Under the pieces are notes generated by a model that worked only from the letters and a program-made list of their open reading frames with translations, made no database searches and was not told the origin of the DNA. Of a stretch of DNA of 64,000 nt, positions 26,201-36,836 are shown in pieces. The stretch is from Patiria pectinifera. Lineage: Eukaryota > Echinodermata > Asteroidea > Valvatida > Asterinidae. The DNA is taken from assembly GCA_029964075.1 (NCBI GenBank), contig CM057142.1, positions 139,770 to 203,769 of the forward strand. The letters run 5' to 3'. The position numbers were made by a program, and so were the translations under genes. Position 1 is the stretch's first letter; the number at the start of each line of letters is the position of its first letter.

Positions 26201-29079
26201 ATGTGTGTTAGTTTGAGGGCTGTTCCCTCCACTGAGGCATTCCACAGCATCTTTAGTGCGAAAAGGTAAACACTTTTAATTGTCCATTAATTAACAAGTA
26301 TGTCTTCAACTTAATAATAATAATAATAATCGGTATTTAAAAACGCTCTTATTAGTGAGGAAGAAAATTTTGACCATTGGTGACCTCTTAAGCAAGAGGA
26401 GGGTTAGTAAACTAAATCACAGCGCTTACATTATTATTATTACCCCTGATCATTGGGCCAATTAAACATTCCAAATACCATCTCAGCTCCCTGGGGAGTA
26501 TACAGCTCGATGCTAACTGTTAGGCGCAAGCAAAAAAAAAAAATAAAAAATTCCATCTTAAAATTGTTTATGCGGTACCCGCTGCTATGTACATCAGATT
26601 CGAACCGGCCAACCGATCCCGTTAGCTCGGTGGTCGAGTGGTAAGACATCTGCACTAGAAAGCAGGAGGTCGTGGGTTCGAGTCCCACCAGTGATTTGTT
26701 GCCAACTTTCACTCGGGAGGTAACACACTGAGTATACAGTGTTTAAAAACGTCGGTGAAGGGCAAAAACCTAATTTGATTTATATCACCCCGACGCAAAA
26801 ATTCCATCTCACAATAACCATCTCTGCCCTCACAGGTACCCATTTACTTCTGGGTGGTGAGAAGCAATGAGTGACAAAGTGCCTTGCTCAAGGGCACACG
26901 CACCATTACCCCGGCTGGACTCGAACCCACAACCCGCAGCTTTACCCACAGACCACTTGATGTTTTAGTTTTGTGCCTTTTTATGAAGTATTTCTTATCG
27001 TTTCAGTCCTTTATTGGGGTATACCCTTCCTTAAGCCATTGATTGTTGGATGACAAACTCTCCGTCAAAATCGTCATCAGACCTGCTTTAAGGTTGAAGA
27101 CCAGTGAACAAGCTCTCATAGACCTTATTGGTGAATCCCCCCTGAAAATTTGGGAAAAATACTCACAAATCTCCAAGGTCTTTGAGAAACACACATCAAA
27201 TTAAAGCTTATTTCATCGTCTGTTACTTTCTGCTCACTTGTTTGGGGGTATTAAAACCGATGACATTTGAGAGAAAATTTCATCCAAAGATGGTCACCCC
27301 TAAAAGTAGTCCTGAAGCCCATTGCCATTTTGGAAAACGATGCCTGCACTTCATTGCAAAATAGAGCAATTTTAGGACCCAGTTACATCCGAGTTTCACA
27401 GAAATACAAGCTCGCTGTCCTCTTCACAGCTTCCACCCTTCTTCATTACAAAGCCTCAAGTTCATGGCCCACAAAATGCTCTAACTCATGGCCCGGCCGC
27501 ACTGCAAAAATAGAAGTTCCATTCCACGGTAAATAGAAGTTTCACTGCAGGGTTACACGATTGGTGGCTCTGACCAATCAGATGACGAGGATTCATTCAG
27601 GTGTTGTATAAAACAAATAATGAATGTTTCACATTCATGCAATGGAAAAAATAATTTCATTCAGTGACAGATGGAACACTCGGCTTGACGGCTTCGCCTC
27701 GTGGAATGAAACATTCCATTTGTCACCTTGTGATATTATTCAAACCATTGCACTCATGAACATTCATTCTTTGTATACTATTTTAAGTCTTCCTCTGAGG
27801 TCCATGTGTTTAGATTACACTCATCGCCATAACATATCTTTCCTTCCGCCTTCAGATGTTTGGGTAAAGACTTACCACTCCGAATCCTTTGAAGCCACCG
27901 TGCAGATGATTGGGTCCATTGTTCGTTTCCAACTGGTATTCTTTACCGTCGATCACAAATCGTCCTTTTGCAATTCGGTTTGCATGGCGGCCCGCGACTA
28001 TCCCAAAATAGAAGCGACCATTTTCATAACCTGTGAAGACAAACAAACTTTGCATGAAAAAGTAAACAAATACTAAAAAAAATTCATTAATCAAATAAAT
28101 AAAAACAATGTTTACTTTACACAATTACTACTTTCATTTTTGAGAGCTCAATTAAGGTCTGAAACTTAACAAAGAATCTATCTTGGAAACACAGCAAAGC
28201 AAGTCACCATCATATGAACGAGCTGCAATCTTACACATGTATGGACCAAGTCCTAGTGGTGTGCGTTTACGAGGAGTAAGGGAATTGGATACCCTATTGA
28301 AGTTAAACACGGGTACCCGGATAACCGTAAAAAAAAAACAGCACCAAAATTCAAATCCCAGAAGTTGTCTGGCGGGATTTATAGCTTTAGTGTGTAAACA
28401 GCAACTTTCGCAAGCGTCATCTATCGTGCGTGAAAATGCACAAAAATGTGAAATCTGTTTTCCTTTGTCCATGTAGCCTGGTTGCATTTTGAAAATTCCC
28501 CGAAAATGGCATTTTACATCAACTTCAAGTTTGCTTTTGCTACAAGTGTGGCCTTAACCAGTTCACGTCGGATGACGTGTATACACGCAAAGGTTTTTCA
28601 GTATTCAGAACGGATGACGGATAAACACGCAACAGGAAAGGCCGGAAATATCTGTCTGCGACCCGCTCGCAGCGAGACAGGCCGGAAATATCAGGGTGTG
28701 CTACCTGCAGATGACGGCCTGAACCCGTCTGGCATCTAGGTTCGTGAAAAACAATCCGTAGCCTGGGTTCGGTCAATGTCAAAATAATCCAAGCGCGAAC
28801 TGGTTAACATGGATTTTTAAATAATGTCTGATTAAGATAGGAACCCCCCACCCTCCCAAAAAAAAAAGAGGGGTGGAAGAAATGTAGTTCACCTTCCAAT
28901 TTATCATGGCCCAACACCACATCAGCAATGTTGCCAGCTTTGTCCGGCATCTCAATGGACGTGATGGCGGCGCCAAAATTAATGATCTTGACTACCATGC
29001 CATTCTTGTTGCTGAGTGTGTATCTGACCACCAGGCGGCCGTCTTTGGTGTGTCCAAAATCTTCCTGAGTTATCGGCAT
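20233..29079 (-). CDS. Galactose mutarotase (aldose 1-epimerase), 7 exons, complete
   Basis: Exons in transcript order: 29079-28893, 28030-27876, 26250-26041, 25216-25135, 23965-23824, 22281-22107, 20307-20233. All have GT/AG borders and consistent phases, coding 341 residues, essentially the usual length of animal GALM. The enzyme interconverts alpha- and beta-D-galactose (and glucose), feeding the Leloir pathway in the cytosol. Residues visible: His106 in LHGG, catalytic-acid His176 in [11 protein letters not shown], Asp243 in IDHSFCLN, and catalytic-base Glu307 in [11 protein letters not shown]. The last three fall at the numbers I recall for the human enzyme (His176, Asp243, Glu307). The start ATG gives MPITQEDFG, a normal N-terminus with no signal peptide. 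The last exon codes only 24 residues ([14 protein letters not shown] and on to the stop) and is easy to miss. Introns 1, 4 and 6 each contain an inverted-repeat element. Confidence 0.97.
20497..21036. repeat. MITE-like element (terminal TTTAAAGGGAATGTACA)
   Basis: A 540-bp element in GALM intron 6. It opens TTTAAAGGGAATGTACATCA and closes TTGTACATTCCCTTTAAA. A partial relative in inverse orientation lies at about 60868-61030 (AAAGGGAATATACAACATTT, ACTACCAA, GAAATACCTTACT, CATCCTGT). No coding capacity. Confidence 0.75.
22490..22880. repeat. Interspersed repeat family C, copy 1
   Basis: In GALM intron 5. Landmarks CTTGACCTC.AGATT.TGACCA, CGGGTCTT, TTGACCAATCAA, GAAATGAC, GTCGACTC.GATT and GCGCGGGATCGCATAAA recur in the same order at 40255-40495. 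Confidence 0.7.
23999..24644. mobile_element. Inverted-repeat element with internally repeated terminal motif
   Basis: About 645 bp in GALM intron 4. The ends are TTCGTCACCGTTTTCACGAA and its perfect inverse complement, TTCGTGAAAACGGTGACGAA. The inner part of the terminus (TTTTCACGAAGAGCCACATA) recurs at about 24195, 24291 and 24393 with one or two changes, giving five copies with the two ends. No transposase frame. Confidence 0.8.
26440..26965. repeat. Composite of two tRNA-derived SINE-like pieces
   Basis: A plus-strand tRNA-like head lies at about 26620-26690: A-box-like GGTCGAGTGGTAAGA, B-box GGGTTCGAGTCCCACC. To its right, in minus orientation (26760-26965), are the blocks seen at 13325-13790, including a B-box-like GGTTCGAGTCCAGCC read on the minus strand. 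The plus-strand head also matches the minus-strand piece at 57490-57600. This is treated as a SINE rather than a tRNA gene because the acceptor ends do not pair and the flanks are shared between copies. Confidence 0.7.
28558..28803. mobile_element. piggyBac-like MITE at a TTAA target
   Basis: The ends are CCAGTTCACG and CGCGAACTGG, flanked on both sides by TTAA (28554-28557 and 28804-28807). A TTAA duplication beside a C-starting inverted repeat is the piggyBac pattern. About 246 bp with no reading frame, so non-autonomous. In GALM intron 1. Confidence 0.7.
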
Positions 29080-29168
29080 CTTCTGTCCAAATAATTATAA
29101 AGAAATTAATTACATCAACAGAATACTTGCACATATCGCTGTCACCATGGACAGGTTTTGTTGGACAG

Positions 29169-29368
29169 CGTGCGTCCACTTTGGCAAAGTGCGCCGGCGG
29201 CTGTTGCCTGTCATTCAGTAATCTTTGGAATTGGAGCTCTCTGATGTGAGGCGCGCCCTCTTGTGTGCGCTCTTCACCCGTCGCCATGTACTGCATCTGG
29301 GCAGAACTCCAAAGATTACTGAATGACAGGCAACAGCCGTGGTGCACTTTGCCAAAGTTGATGCACGC
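29169..29368. repeat. Inverted repeat just upstream of GALM
   Basis: Arms of about 65 bp (29169-29235 and 29306-29368) share GGCTGTTGCCTGTCATTCAG, TAATCTTTGGA and TTTGGCAAAGTG with their inverse complements, separated by about 70 bp. It begins 90 bp upstream of the GALM ATG, so it lies in or beside the promoter or 5' untranslated region. Confidence 0.8.
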
Positions 29369-29832
29369 TCAGTGGATGATTATAGCTCTAGTCTGGCTCC
29401 CTGACCCCATTGCCCTTGTGACTATTTAGGGGGGGGGGTCGGGAAACAGTCAAGTAAATATCAGAGATGATATGCTTTTTAAAAACCTTCGAAATTCTGC
29501 CCCAAATTACTGGATATAACTAGACCTCTGAAGTTATGGAATTCAACATTTTTTTCCCCTATTTAGCAGTCGTACTATAGCTGGGGTGGTTTTCAAGTAA
29601 AAAAAATTATTTTGATCTTAATTTGATTTTCTGCTCCCCTAGCAACGGGACGAACAATGTGTGATGTTATATATACGAAGGTAGTCCAGTATTTTCAGTC
29701 ACATTTATGGGACTAAGGATACTCCAGCTACCTTTTAGTTTTACCCTAGTTGATTATTGTGCAACTTTTCCCAGTCTACAATGGTCTGGGTGCTGAATAG
29801 ACTACCTTTGTAAGTGTGAATGTATTAGCTTG

Positions 29833-29907
29833 AGTAACTCCAGCTAAAATGCTCATCAGGACATAGTGAATTCCTGATGAGCATGTCAGCCGGAGTTACT
29901 CGCTATA
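29833..29907. repeat. Short palindrome
   Basis: GAGTAACTCCAGCT and ATGCTCATCAGGA are answered by TCCTGATGAGCAT and AGCCGGAGTTACTC, giving a 75-bp hairpin-forming sequence. Confidence 0.75.
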
Positions 29908-30659
29908 AATGTATGATGTCATAGGATAGGCTATAGATAAGATTTGGTATCGATCGATCCATGCATGTCGAGCAAATGGGTACAATTACTACAATACCCA
30001 CTTCGGAAAGAATTCCATACGTCCTGGACACCCTGCACACAAAAATGGTCTGAACATTTTAAGTGTTCTTTTTCAGTATAGGCCTAAATGCTTCGATGTT
30101 TTTGCCTGCTAAATTTGACTTTTTACTTTAGGGCACGTTATCGCTTTCTGATGGCTGATCGTTAGGTCACTGCAGGGAAAAGTTTCCCCCATCCCTTCCT
30201 CAAACAATAATCACATGTCCAACCACAACACACCCCCACCCACCCACCGGTAATCCTTATCTTTAGGACACCTGTATTTTTTACAAGTTCTGTTCAAAAC
30301 TGACTTTTGCAGATGACTGTCCAGTACCAAAGTGACTTTTGCAGGCTAAAGCAGTCTTTTTTCTTCATATAAACTCATGTTAGTTGTAATTTTGAAAGCA
30401 CTTTCAAAGAAAATGTGACTTTCCTACCTTTTTATGCAGTCAGACGTGCATGTAGTTCTCACAACACAAGTGAAAGCCCTACATAATGAAAGCCCGATGC
30501 CGATTGGCTGCTAAAAAAAAAAAATAAGATGTTTATTTTTTTATCAGCCAATCAACATCGAGCTTTCATTGAATCGAGCTTTCACGTTTGCTATCTTGGT
30601 TTTTTAGTCTGTTTTCTGGTTGTCACCGTCGTCTTTTACCCCTTAACTTCCCTCATAAA

Positions 30660-30815
30660 TCAAAGCCCTGCCCTCTTTCCACAAAATTAAACCTGCTGAT
30701 AATATTCAAGAAGGTGTCACTGCCAATTGTTCAGATGTGTCAAGAAATATCAGAATGTCAATTTTGAGTGTCATGATTTAGTCAACTGTTTTGGTGAGTC
30801 TTTCCCTTCCTATAT
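30660..30815. repeat. Interspersed repeat family D, copy 1
   Basis: Shares CTGCCCTC.TTCCACAA, ATTAAACCT.CTGAT, TTGTTCAGATGTGTCAAGAA, TTTTGAGTGT and CTGTTTTGGTGAGTCTT with 53775-53905. Confidence 0.7.
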
Positions 30816-33800
30816 AGCAACGGGGTCCTAAAAGTAAGGATTACCCACCCAACCACCCTCCCCCCCCCCCCACACCCCACCCCCGAAAAGACAAAAACAA
30901 GGCCAGGGGCGCCCATGGGCCGAAGTCAAAATGGCTGAGGAAGGACTTTCACATCCCTCTACAACTTACAAGTACAACGTACTTACAGTAACTTACTTCA
31001 ATTGCTTCTATCTTGGGTTTTTTAATGCTTTTTTTCCGGGAAGCGGGCGTTTTCCGATCTTCTTTCTGTTCTGAATCAGTGAATGAACGAAGCTTCAAAG
31101 TTCGAAAGTCGGATCCCCTGCACATTATCAATATATCAGTATCCTATGCATGCAAAACGAGCAAGGAACCAGTCAGCCAAAGTCGCTTTGCAGCGCCCTC
31201 TAAAGACTGTCATTTAAAAGGCCCAGGTGGGCCTGGCGGAACCGCGGATCGCACTGATTGCAGGTGTACTGGCCGATTTTATCGTTCGATGCGCCGGGTG
31301 CCTCGATATCATGGTAACTTATTACCATCAATGGAAAGATTGGAATATAAAAAAAAAATGTGTTTGAGCCTACGGTGGTAAACTCGAAAATATCACTGAC
31401 AGCAGGGTACATCTTTAAAACGCAGGAATGCGGAGCAGTGGCGGACGTAAAAAAAAGGGGGGCGGACGTCCCCAATAAAGACCTTTTTCACGAGTATGTT
31501 CACAAAGAAGCCATTTTAGATCGTGTTCACTGAATCTTATTTAATAATAACAATAATAAACATTCTGATGTAGCGCATATCACCGTGAGGTCCCTATATG
31601 CTATGCGCTTTCATGAAATCAACAATTTTATACAAATTGAACAGCAGCGGCGTAGCCAGGGTTCTCATCCTAGGGGGCGTGTGGGTGGGGGGGCGCCCAA
31701 AACTTTCATCTGCTGAAAGGTAGACAGGTGGGTTTTTTTCACTGGACACCCGACCTCCGTAAAATCAAATAGTTTTTTTTGGGGGGGGGGGGACCCTCCT
31801 CCCATGGGGCGCTATTCAAAGCTTATATCATGGTTAATGTTTAGACAATAACTACCGCTACTTCCTTTCCACCGACGCAGGGTGCATGGAAAATAGGCAC
31901 AAAAGCGCGGAAAAGGAACTTTATGTTCTTCCAGCTAATCGTGGTAACTCATACGACTGTGTTTTTTTTTCGGATGCCAAATTTCCAGGGGGGGGGGGGT
32001 TGACTGCATGCCTGGGAAGGGGGGGGGCGAACTTTTTTTTGGAGGGGGCGTGCGTCTCTCACTCAAGCGTTTATACTGACTTTATATTAGGTTAATTTAT
32101 AAGTTGTAAACTGTTTAATGGGATGGTGCCAGACTATTTTTCTTGTTGGGAGTGCGCTCCAAGCCTCACTTTCGTTTTCTTTCGTGTGTTTTAAAACACA
32201 AATTTTAAGGTATTGATCAGAGCAGTCTGGTATTTATTTGTAATGAACTTTTATTTCATTGCTTTCGTTTCTACTCGCAAGTTCCAAAAATGAAGAGTTT
32301 ATCTCGCTTTCCATTTAATACGGCCGACTCGTGAAGAAAGTCTGTAGACCCTCTAAATGAAAGTAAATATTGTATTAAAATATAACGATGAAGGCCTTTT
32401 ATCATTGTGTACATGATTGATATCAAGTTTGTTCACTTGTAGGCCTACTTATGACGTGTTCGCCTTGTTTTTTTATTCCACTCTTGTACGTTGACTTCGA
32501 ACAATACCAGCATGGTGCCAGTAACTATTGAACCAGTGTGCTCACAGATAACGAAAAAATAGGGAATCTCATTTCGGAGAACCCTTTTGTTTCACAACTC
32601 CCTCCTCCAGCCGCAACAGCAACCTCCTCGGAAAAAGCTATCTTTATCTTATCAGTTCTCACCTCCTTATCAATAATATACCCGCATAATAATATGATAT
32701 ACATTATCCACTCCAAAGGCTAATTGTACACACAGCCATGCATTATACGTGTACTACCTTTTGCTTCAAAAAAAAAAAAACCACACGTTTAATATGTGTT
32801 TAAAATAAAATAATTTGAGGACATACAGAGATCCCCACTATACACAGGTGGCCCCCCCCCCAAAAAAAAAACCCGGAATGACGTACTTCCGCTACCCTGA
32901 GACTAAAACAACCTATACCAATGCATGGGGAATTCTGTTAAAAGTAGTTTTTGTTCTATATCCTATTTTGTGAAGCAAAGTCGGGAGTCATTTTGTCCCG
33001 ATGAATTTACTAAACCGCGCCCGCGATTTGAGGGATTAATTGTTATACCCACATGAAAGATGTGTGCTTCACAAAATAGGTTCTGCAGCAAAAACTATTG
33101 CACCGAATCGGGAGATCTTGGTATCATATTTCTTCTGAAAAGATTCTACATCAATTGGTACAGGTGGTTTAAGACTAAAGGTAGTGGAAGTATGCCGTTC
33201 CGTGTTTTTTTTTTTTGGGGGGGGGCTTTCATGACAACTTTCATGACAACGGGTAAGATTTGACCGAACTTGATCCGCGGGTAAAATTGTGTAATTGTGT
33301 AAATTGAGTGTTACTTCGTGAAAACGAAAATTGTCACTTTCGCGCAATGGTAGGCCTTATTAAATAATGTTTAAAAATGTAAAAACAAAAAAAAAAAAAG
33401 GAAAATCGAATTAAAAAAAATGGTTTAACACGTAGAGTGCTACTTCTTGGTGTCGATGACGACTTATTTCAACCAATCAAGTTCCATCTTATTACGTGAC
33501 CTACGATCCAGCCGACTGATTGGCCGGCCGGCTACTGCATCGCCGTTTGCTTCTCCATCTTTATATCACGTGATAGAGTGACCAGAGTTTGCAACACTGA
33601 CGATATCTGACTCAGTGATTCGCTTATACTCGTGGCCATGCAGCACCGCAATGAATCGTTCGTCTGAGCGCCACACATCGGCTCAGCAGCTCACACCAAA
33701 ATATTTTTAAAGGTACGTCGGGATAATTTTCTTTTTGTGCATTTTGCTTTTTAGCTTGCTCGAAATCTTAAAGAGTGCTTCGCATGCTTAGCAAATCTGT

Positions 33801-34034
33801 CAAAGTTTAGCTCAGTTTAGCAACTTTCATAAATTGGGGGAAAAAACACAGAGAAAACAGGCATGCATATTTTGGGGGTTTTGTAACTTGATTCCATTGC
33901 TAACGCACGTTAAAACCCGCCTGTGGGCACCATTTTTTAAAACCACCCCCAGGGATTGGTTTGTTCCGAACGATACAATTTCAGGCTCTATGGTTATAGC
34001 AGTGGCGTAAGATCCGTGTCAGTGAGTGTGTGTG

Positions 34035-34061
34035 TGGGGGGGGGGGGGGGGGGGGGGGGGA
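34035..34061. repeat. Poly-G tract of about 26 bases after a GT run
   Basis: GTGTGTGTG runs directly into a G-only stretch and then AGGG. It is the longest G run in the window and could form a G-quadruplex. The exact length is likely uncertain in assembly. Confidence 0.85.
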
Positions 34062-34482
34062 GGGCCGAAATCCTTCAATTGTCCGGTCGTGGAAATTCGA
34101 ACCGAGCGAGGGGGGGGGGTCTGGGCACACTATAGGGGGAGCTGTTTAGGATACAAATGTACATCTTTTGCGAACTGGCGCACATACATTACGAGGTGCA
34201 TTTAACACTTTTGTACTGTTCGTTCGTTTTTCGGTGCTATTTTAATACATTTAGGCTGTTGAAAAGTTAGAAAATATACTTACAACCGCCAGTTTCTCAC
34301 AATCCAATGCCCCCCCCCCGTCAAACAGTGTACGTGTGGGCTACCCCCGGATTTACGCCCTTGTTATGTAACCTATACGCTGTAAAACACTAATCAGTTT
34401 TGATTAAGTTGCATCCAGTTAAATACTAGGATCAGCTATAACTGGGTGCAAGTTGGACTGTTTTTTAGTCAAACTTGACCAC

Positions 34483-34670
34483 TATTTGCTCTTTTCACAC
34501 TCCGCCATTGGGCATGCAAAGCCTCGGTCTGGCAACTTTACACAATAAAAATAGCCGGTTCAGTGATCTGAACCCCGACTCGGGAATCACTGAACCGGCT
34601 ATATTTATTGTGTGAAGTTGCCAGATGGAGGCTCTGCATGCCCTTGGCGGAAGTGTGAAAAGAGCGAATA
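34483..34670. repeat. Foldback element, about 190 bp
   Basis: The left arm begins TATTTGCTCTTTTCACAC and the right arm ends GTGTGAAAAGAGCGAATA. The inner arms TAGCCGGTTCAGTGAT and ATCACTGAACCGGCTA enclose an 18-bp loop. Nearly the whole element pairs with itself. Confidence 0.85.
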
Positions 34671-35660
34671 AGGGTGTTTTCTGAGTATAAGAAATCAAGG
34701 GTTTTAGATCAAGACTCTACATTTCAGAGCCGGTTGATTTTGCAGAGCTTACCTCCTCGGAGATGTTATGTCCAATCCGGCCGTACTTTTCCAACCGTGA
34801 GGTTTCCAGTTTCTCACCCTCCCGTGACCCAAATTGACATCGGGCAAAATGATCGAAACCACGGGTGGGACCCTCGCCTCCCGCACTGATCCATCGCATG
34901 TATTTCGCTCAGGTTGTGCTCGTCTATCTTTGAGTATTTTGAACCTCGAACCCGGGGGCGGATATATTAATCTTCATCAAGATTAATGCGATGTTTTCTC
35001 AACTCTGCCCCATGTATCATTACTCAGAGGTCCCCCCCCCCCAACAACAACAAAAAATAGTACACAGACCAGTGCAACGCTATTACGTGCTCCTGCTATT
35101 TATAACATTTTAGTATTGTGATGGAGAATTGATAAACACAAGAACGCTTCGCTTGCATCCGACGGCTTGCATGAGTACCCTAGGTTTGCATCCTTCTCAT
35201 CCTTCACTGCTTCCAGGCACCATTTATAAGCCCACTTCACCGTTGGAAACCCTCATTCTCCTGACGACGGGCAGAGTATACCGTCCGAAACGTTGAGTAC
35301 CCTCCGGTTCTTTTCAGAACCACACATACTCACAAAAGACATTTTGTCACGTGGTGCTACCGCAACAAGTTATTTGATTAAACCACAAGAAATTTGCGCT
35401 TTCGTGGCAAGCACACAAAATAATATCATTTCATGCATCGATATATATATATTTTTTTGTGGGATGCATGAAAATGGTAATGGTAGTGGTTAAAAAATAA
35501 ATATATAGTTCTGTTGCTAAAAGTGAATAAGATACACAAGGCAGAACTGCATGTAAATTCCGTTATTAATAGGGCTTCTTCGTTATACACTGCTTGGTGC
35601 TAACTTCCCTTTTAATTCTTTCTGTTCAATATTTCTCGTCACACGCCCATATAAAAATAA

Positions 35661-36233
35661 TATAGGTTTTCCCGGCCAATTTCGTGAAATGTTCATTCAC
35701 TTCTGAAAATCGGTCATTCGTTTTCGTGTAAAATTAAATGCACGTCTTGAATTCCATTTCAATTCAACGAAACTTCAATCGTTTTCATTGTCCGTGCATT
35801 CGGTTTTGAGAAACAGACGTTACCTGTGCATTCATTTACGCAAGCATACACCTTTTCTAAATTTCTACGTTACCTGTGCATTCATTTACGCAAGCATACA
35901 CCTTTTCTAAATTGAATTCATGTACAGCTAATTTGAATGACGGTTAATGAAAAAGAAACCACAGCCGATGGCATTAAACTAAAAGTGAAATAGAATGGTG
36001 AATGTTTAAAATCGCCCTCTAAAAGCGAAAAAGAAGTATTGTAAACGAATCTGAATGGACATAAACGAAAGGTGCTGCTCAATCACTTAATTGATTGAAC
36101 TGAAATGGAATCGAATGCTCTGGTAGCGAAAATGAAACGCGTATTCAGAGGGATTCTCAAATTCAGACGAAAATGATTGACCGATTTTCAGAAATGAATG
36201 AACATTTTAGGAAATTGGCCGGGAAAACCTATA
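35661..36233. mobile_element. Long-TIR element with an internal 50-bp duplication
   Basis: The ends TATAGGTTTTCCCGGCCAAT and ATTGGCCGGGAAAACCTATA are inverse complements. Similarity continues inward for about 65 bp (ATGTTCATTCA, CTGAAAATCGGTCA). Inside, a 50-bp unit beginning ACGTTACCTGTGCATTCATT is present twice in tandem (35817-35916). No open frame. Confidence 0.8.
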
Positions 36234-36656
36234 CCGTGTATAATAAAAATGAGTTATCCATTGTGGTGAAGGAAGACCAAAATAGCCCGCATAATACGGT
36301 ATTTATAGGGAACCGTGTTGATAAATGATGCACTTGATCCAAAGTGGCAGCCCGACCCCGGACGCCCACGTGTAACCAACCCTTCGTTGTTGTTTGTTGT
36401 TTGGATCCCGACACTGTGCCCAAAAAATAACGTGACCTTAAATAAACCGGGTTGAGAAGTGCGACAATTTTTTTTTTATCAGTGACAGTTTGATCATTAT
36501 AGGCCTACTGGCAAAATGTGTATGAATCCATGATCTCTACTACACTATCCGACGCGCGCTATCGCGGTCCCTCTATTAAGCAAATATCTCTGTGAAGTGT
36601 TCTTTTTTGTTGGTTCACGGAGGGGCCAATTACCTACCGAACGAATTACCTCCCCG

Positions 36657-36725
36657 ACCGACTGACTGACTGACCCCCCCCCCCCCGACTGACTGACTGA
36701 CTGGCTCCCGGACTGGCTGGCTGGC
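36657..36725. repeat. Compound 4-bp simple repeat around a C run
   Basis: CGACTGACTGACTGA, a C run, GACTGACTGACTGACTGG and GGCTGGCTGGCTG follow one another. Confidence 0.85.
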
Positions 36726-36836
36726 TGATGGCGAAGATAGCCGGGCAGTGCTATCGTATATGATTACCCCGTACTAATGCGATACAACCAGCGCATTGAG
36801 TGCACCAGATGTGTGGAGAGACCGCAAGTGAATAAC

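Noticed and set aside
26620-26692. Apparent tRNA gene on the plus strand
   Set aside because: A and B boxes are present but the acceptor ends do not pair, and the flanks are shared with another copy at 57490-57600, as in a SINE.
27624-28076. 150-codon plus-strand open frame
   Set aside because: Lies antisense to GALM exon 2, whose codons and splice sites explain the sequence.
35261-35291. Hammerhead-ribozyme-like core (CTGACGA followed by GAAAC)
   Set aside because: The only good stem (GACGG/CCGTC) would use the invariant GA of the core, so a canonical hammerhead cannot form. It is more likely part of an interspersed repeat.
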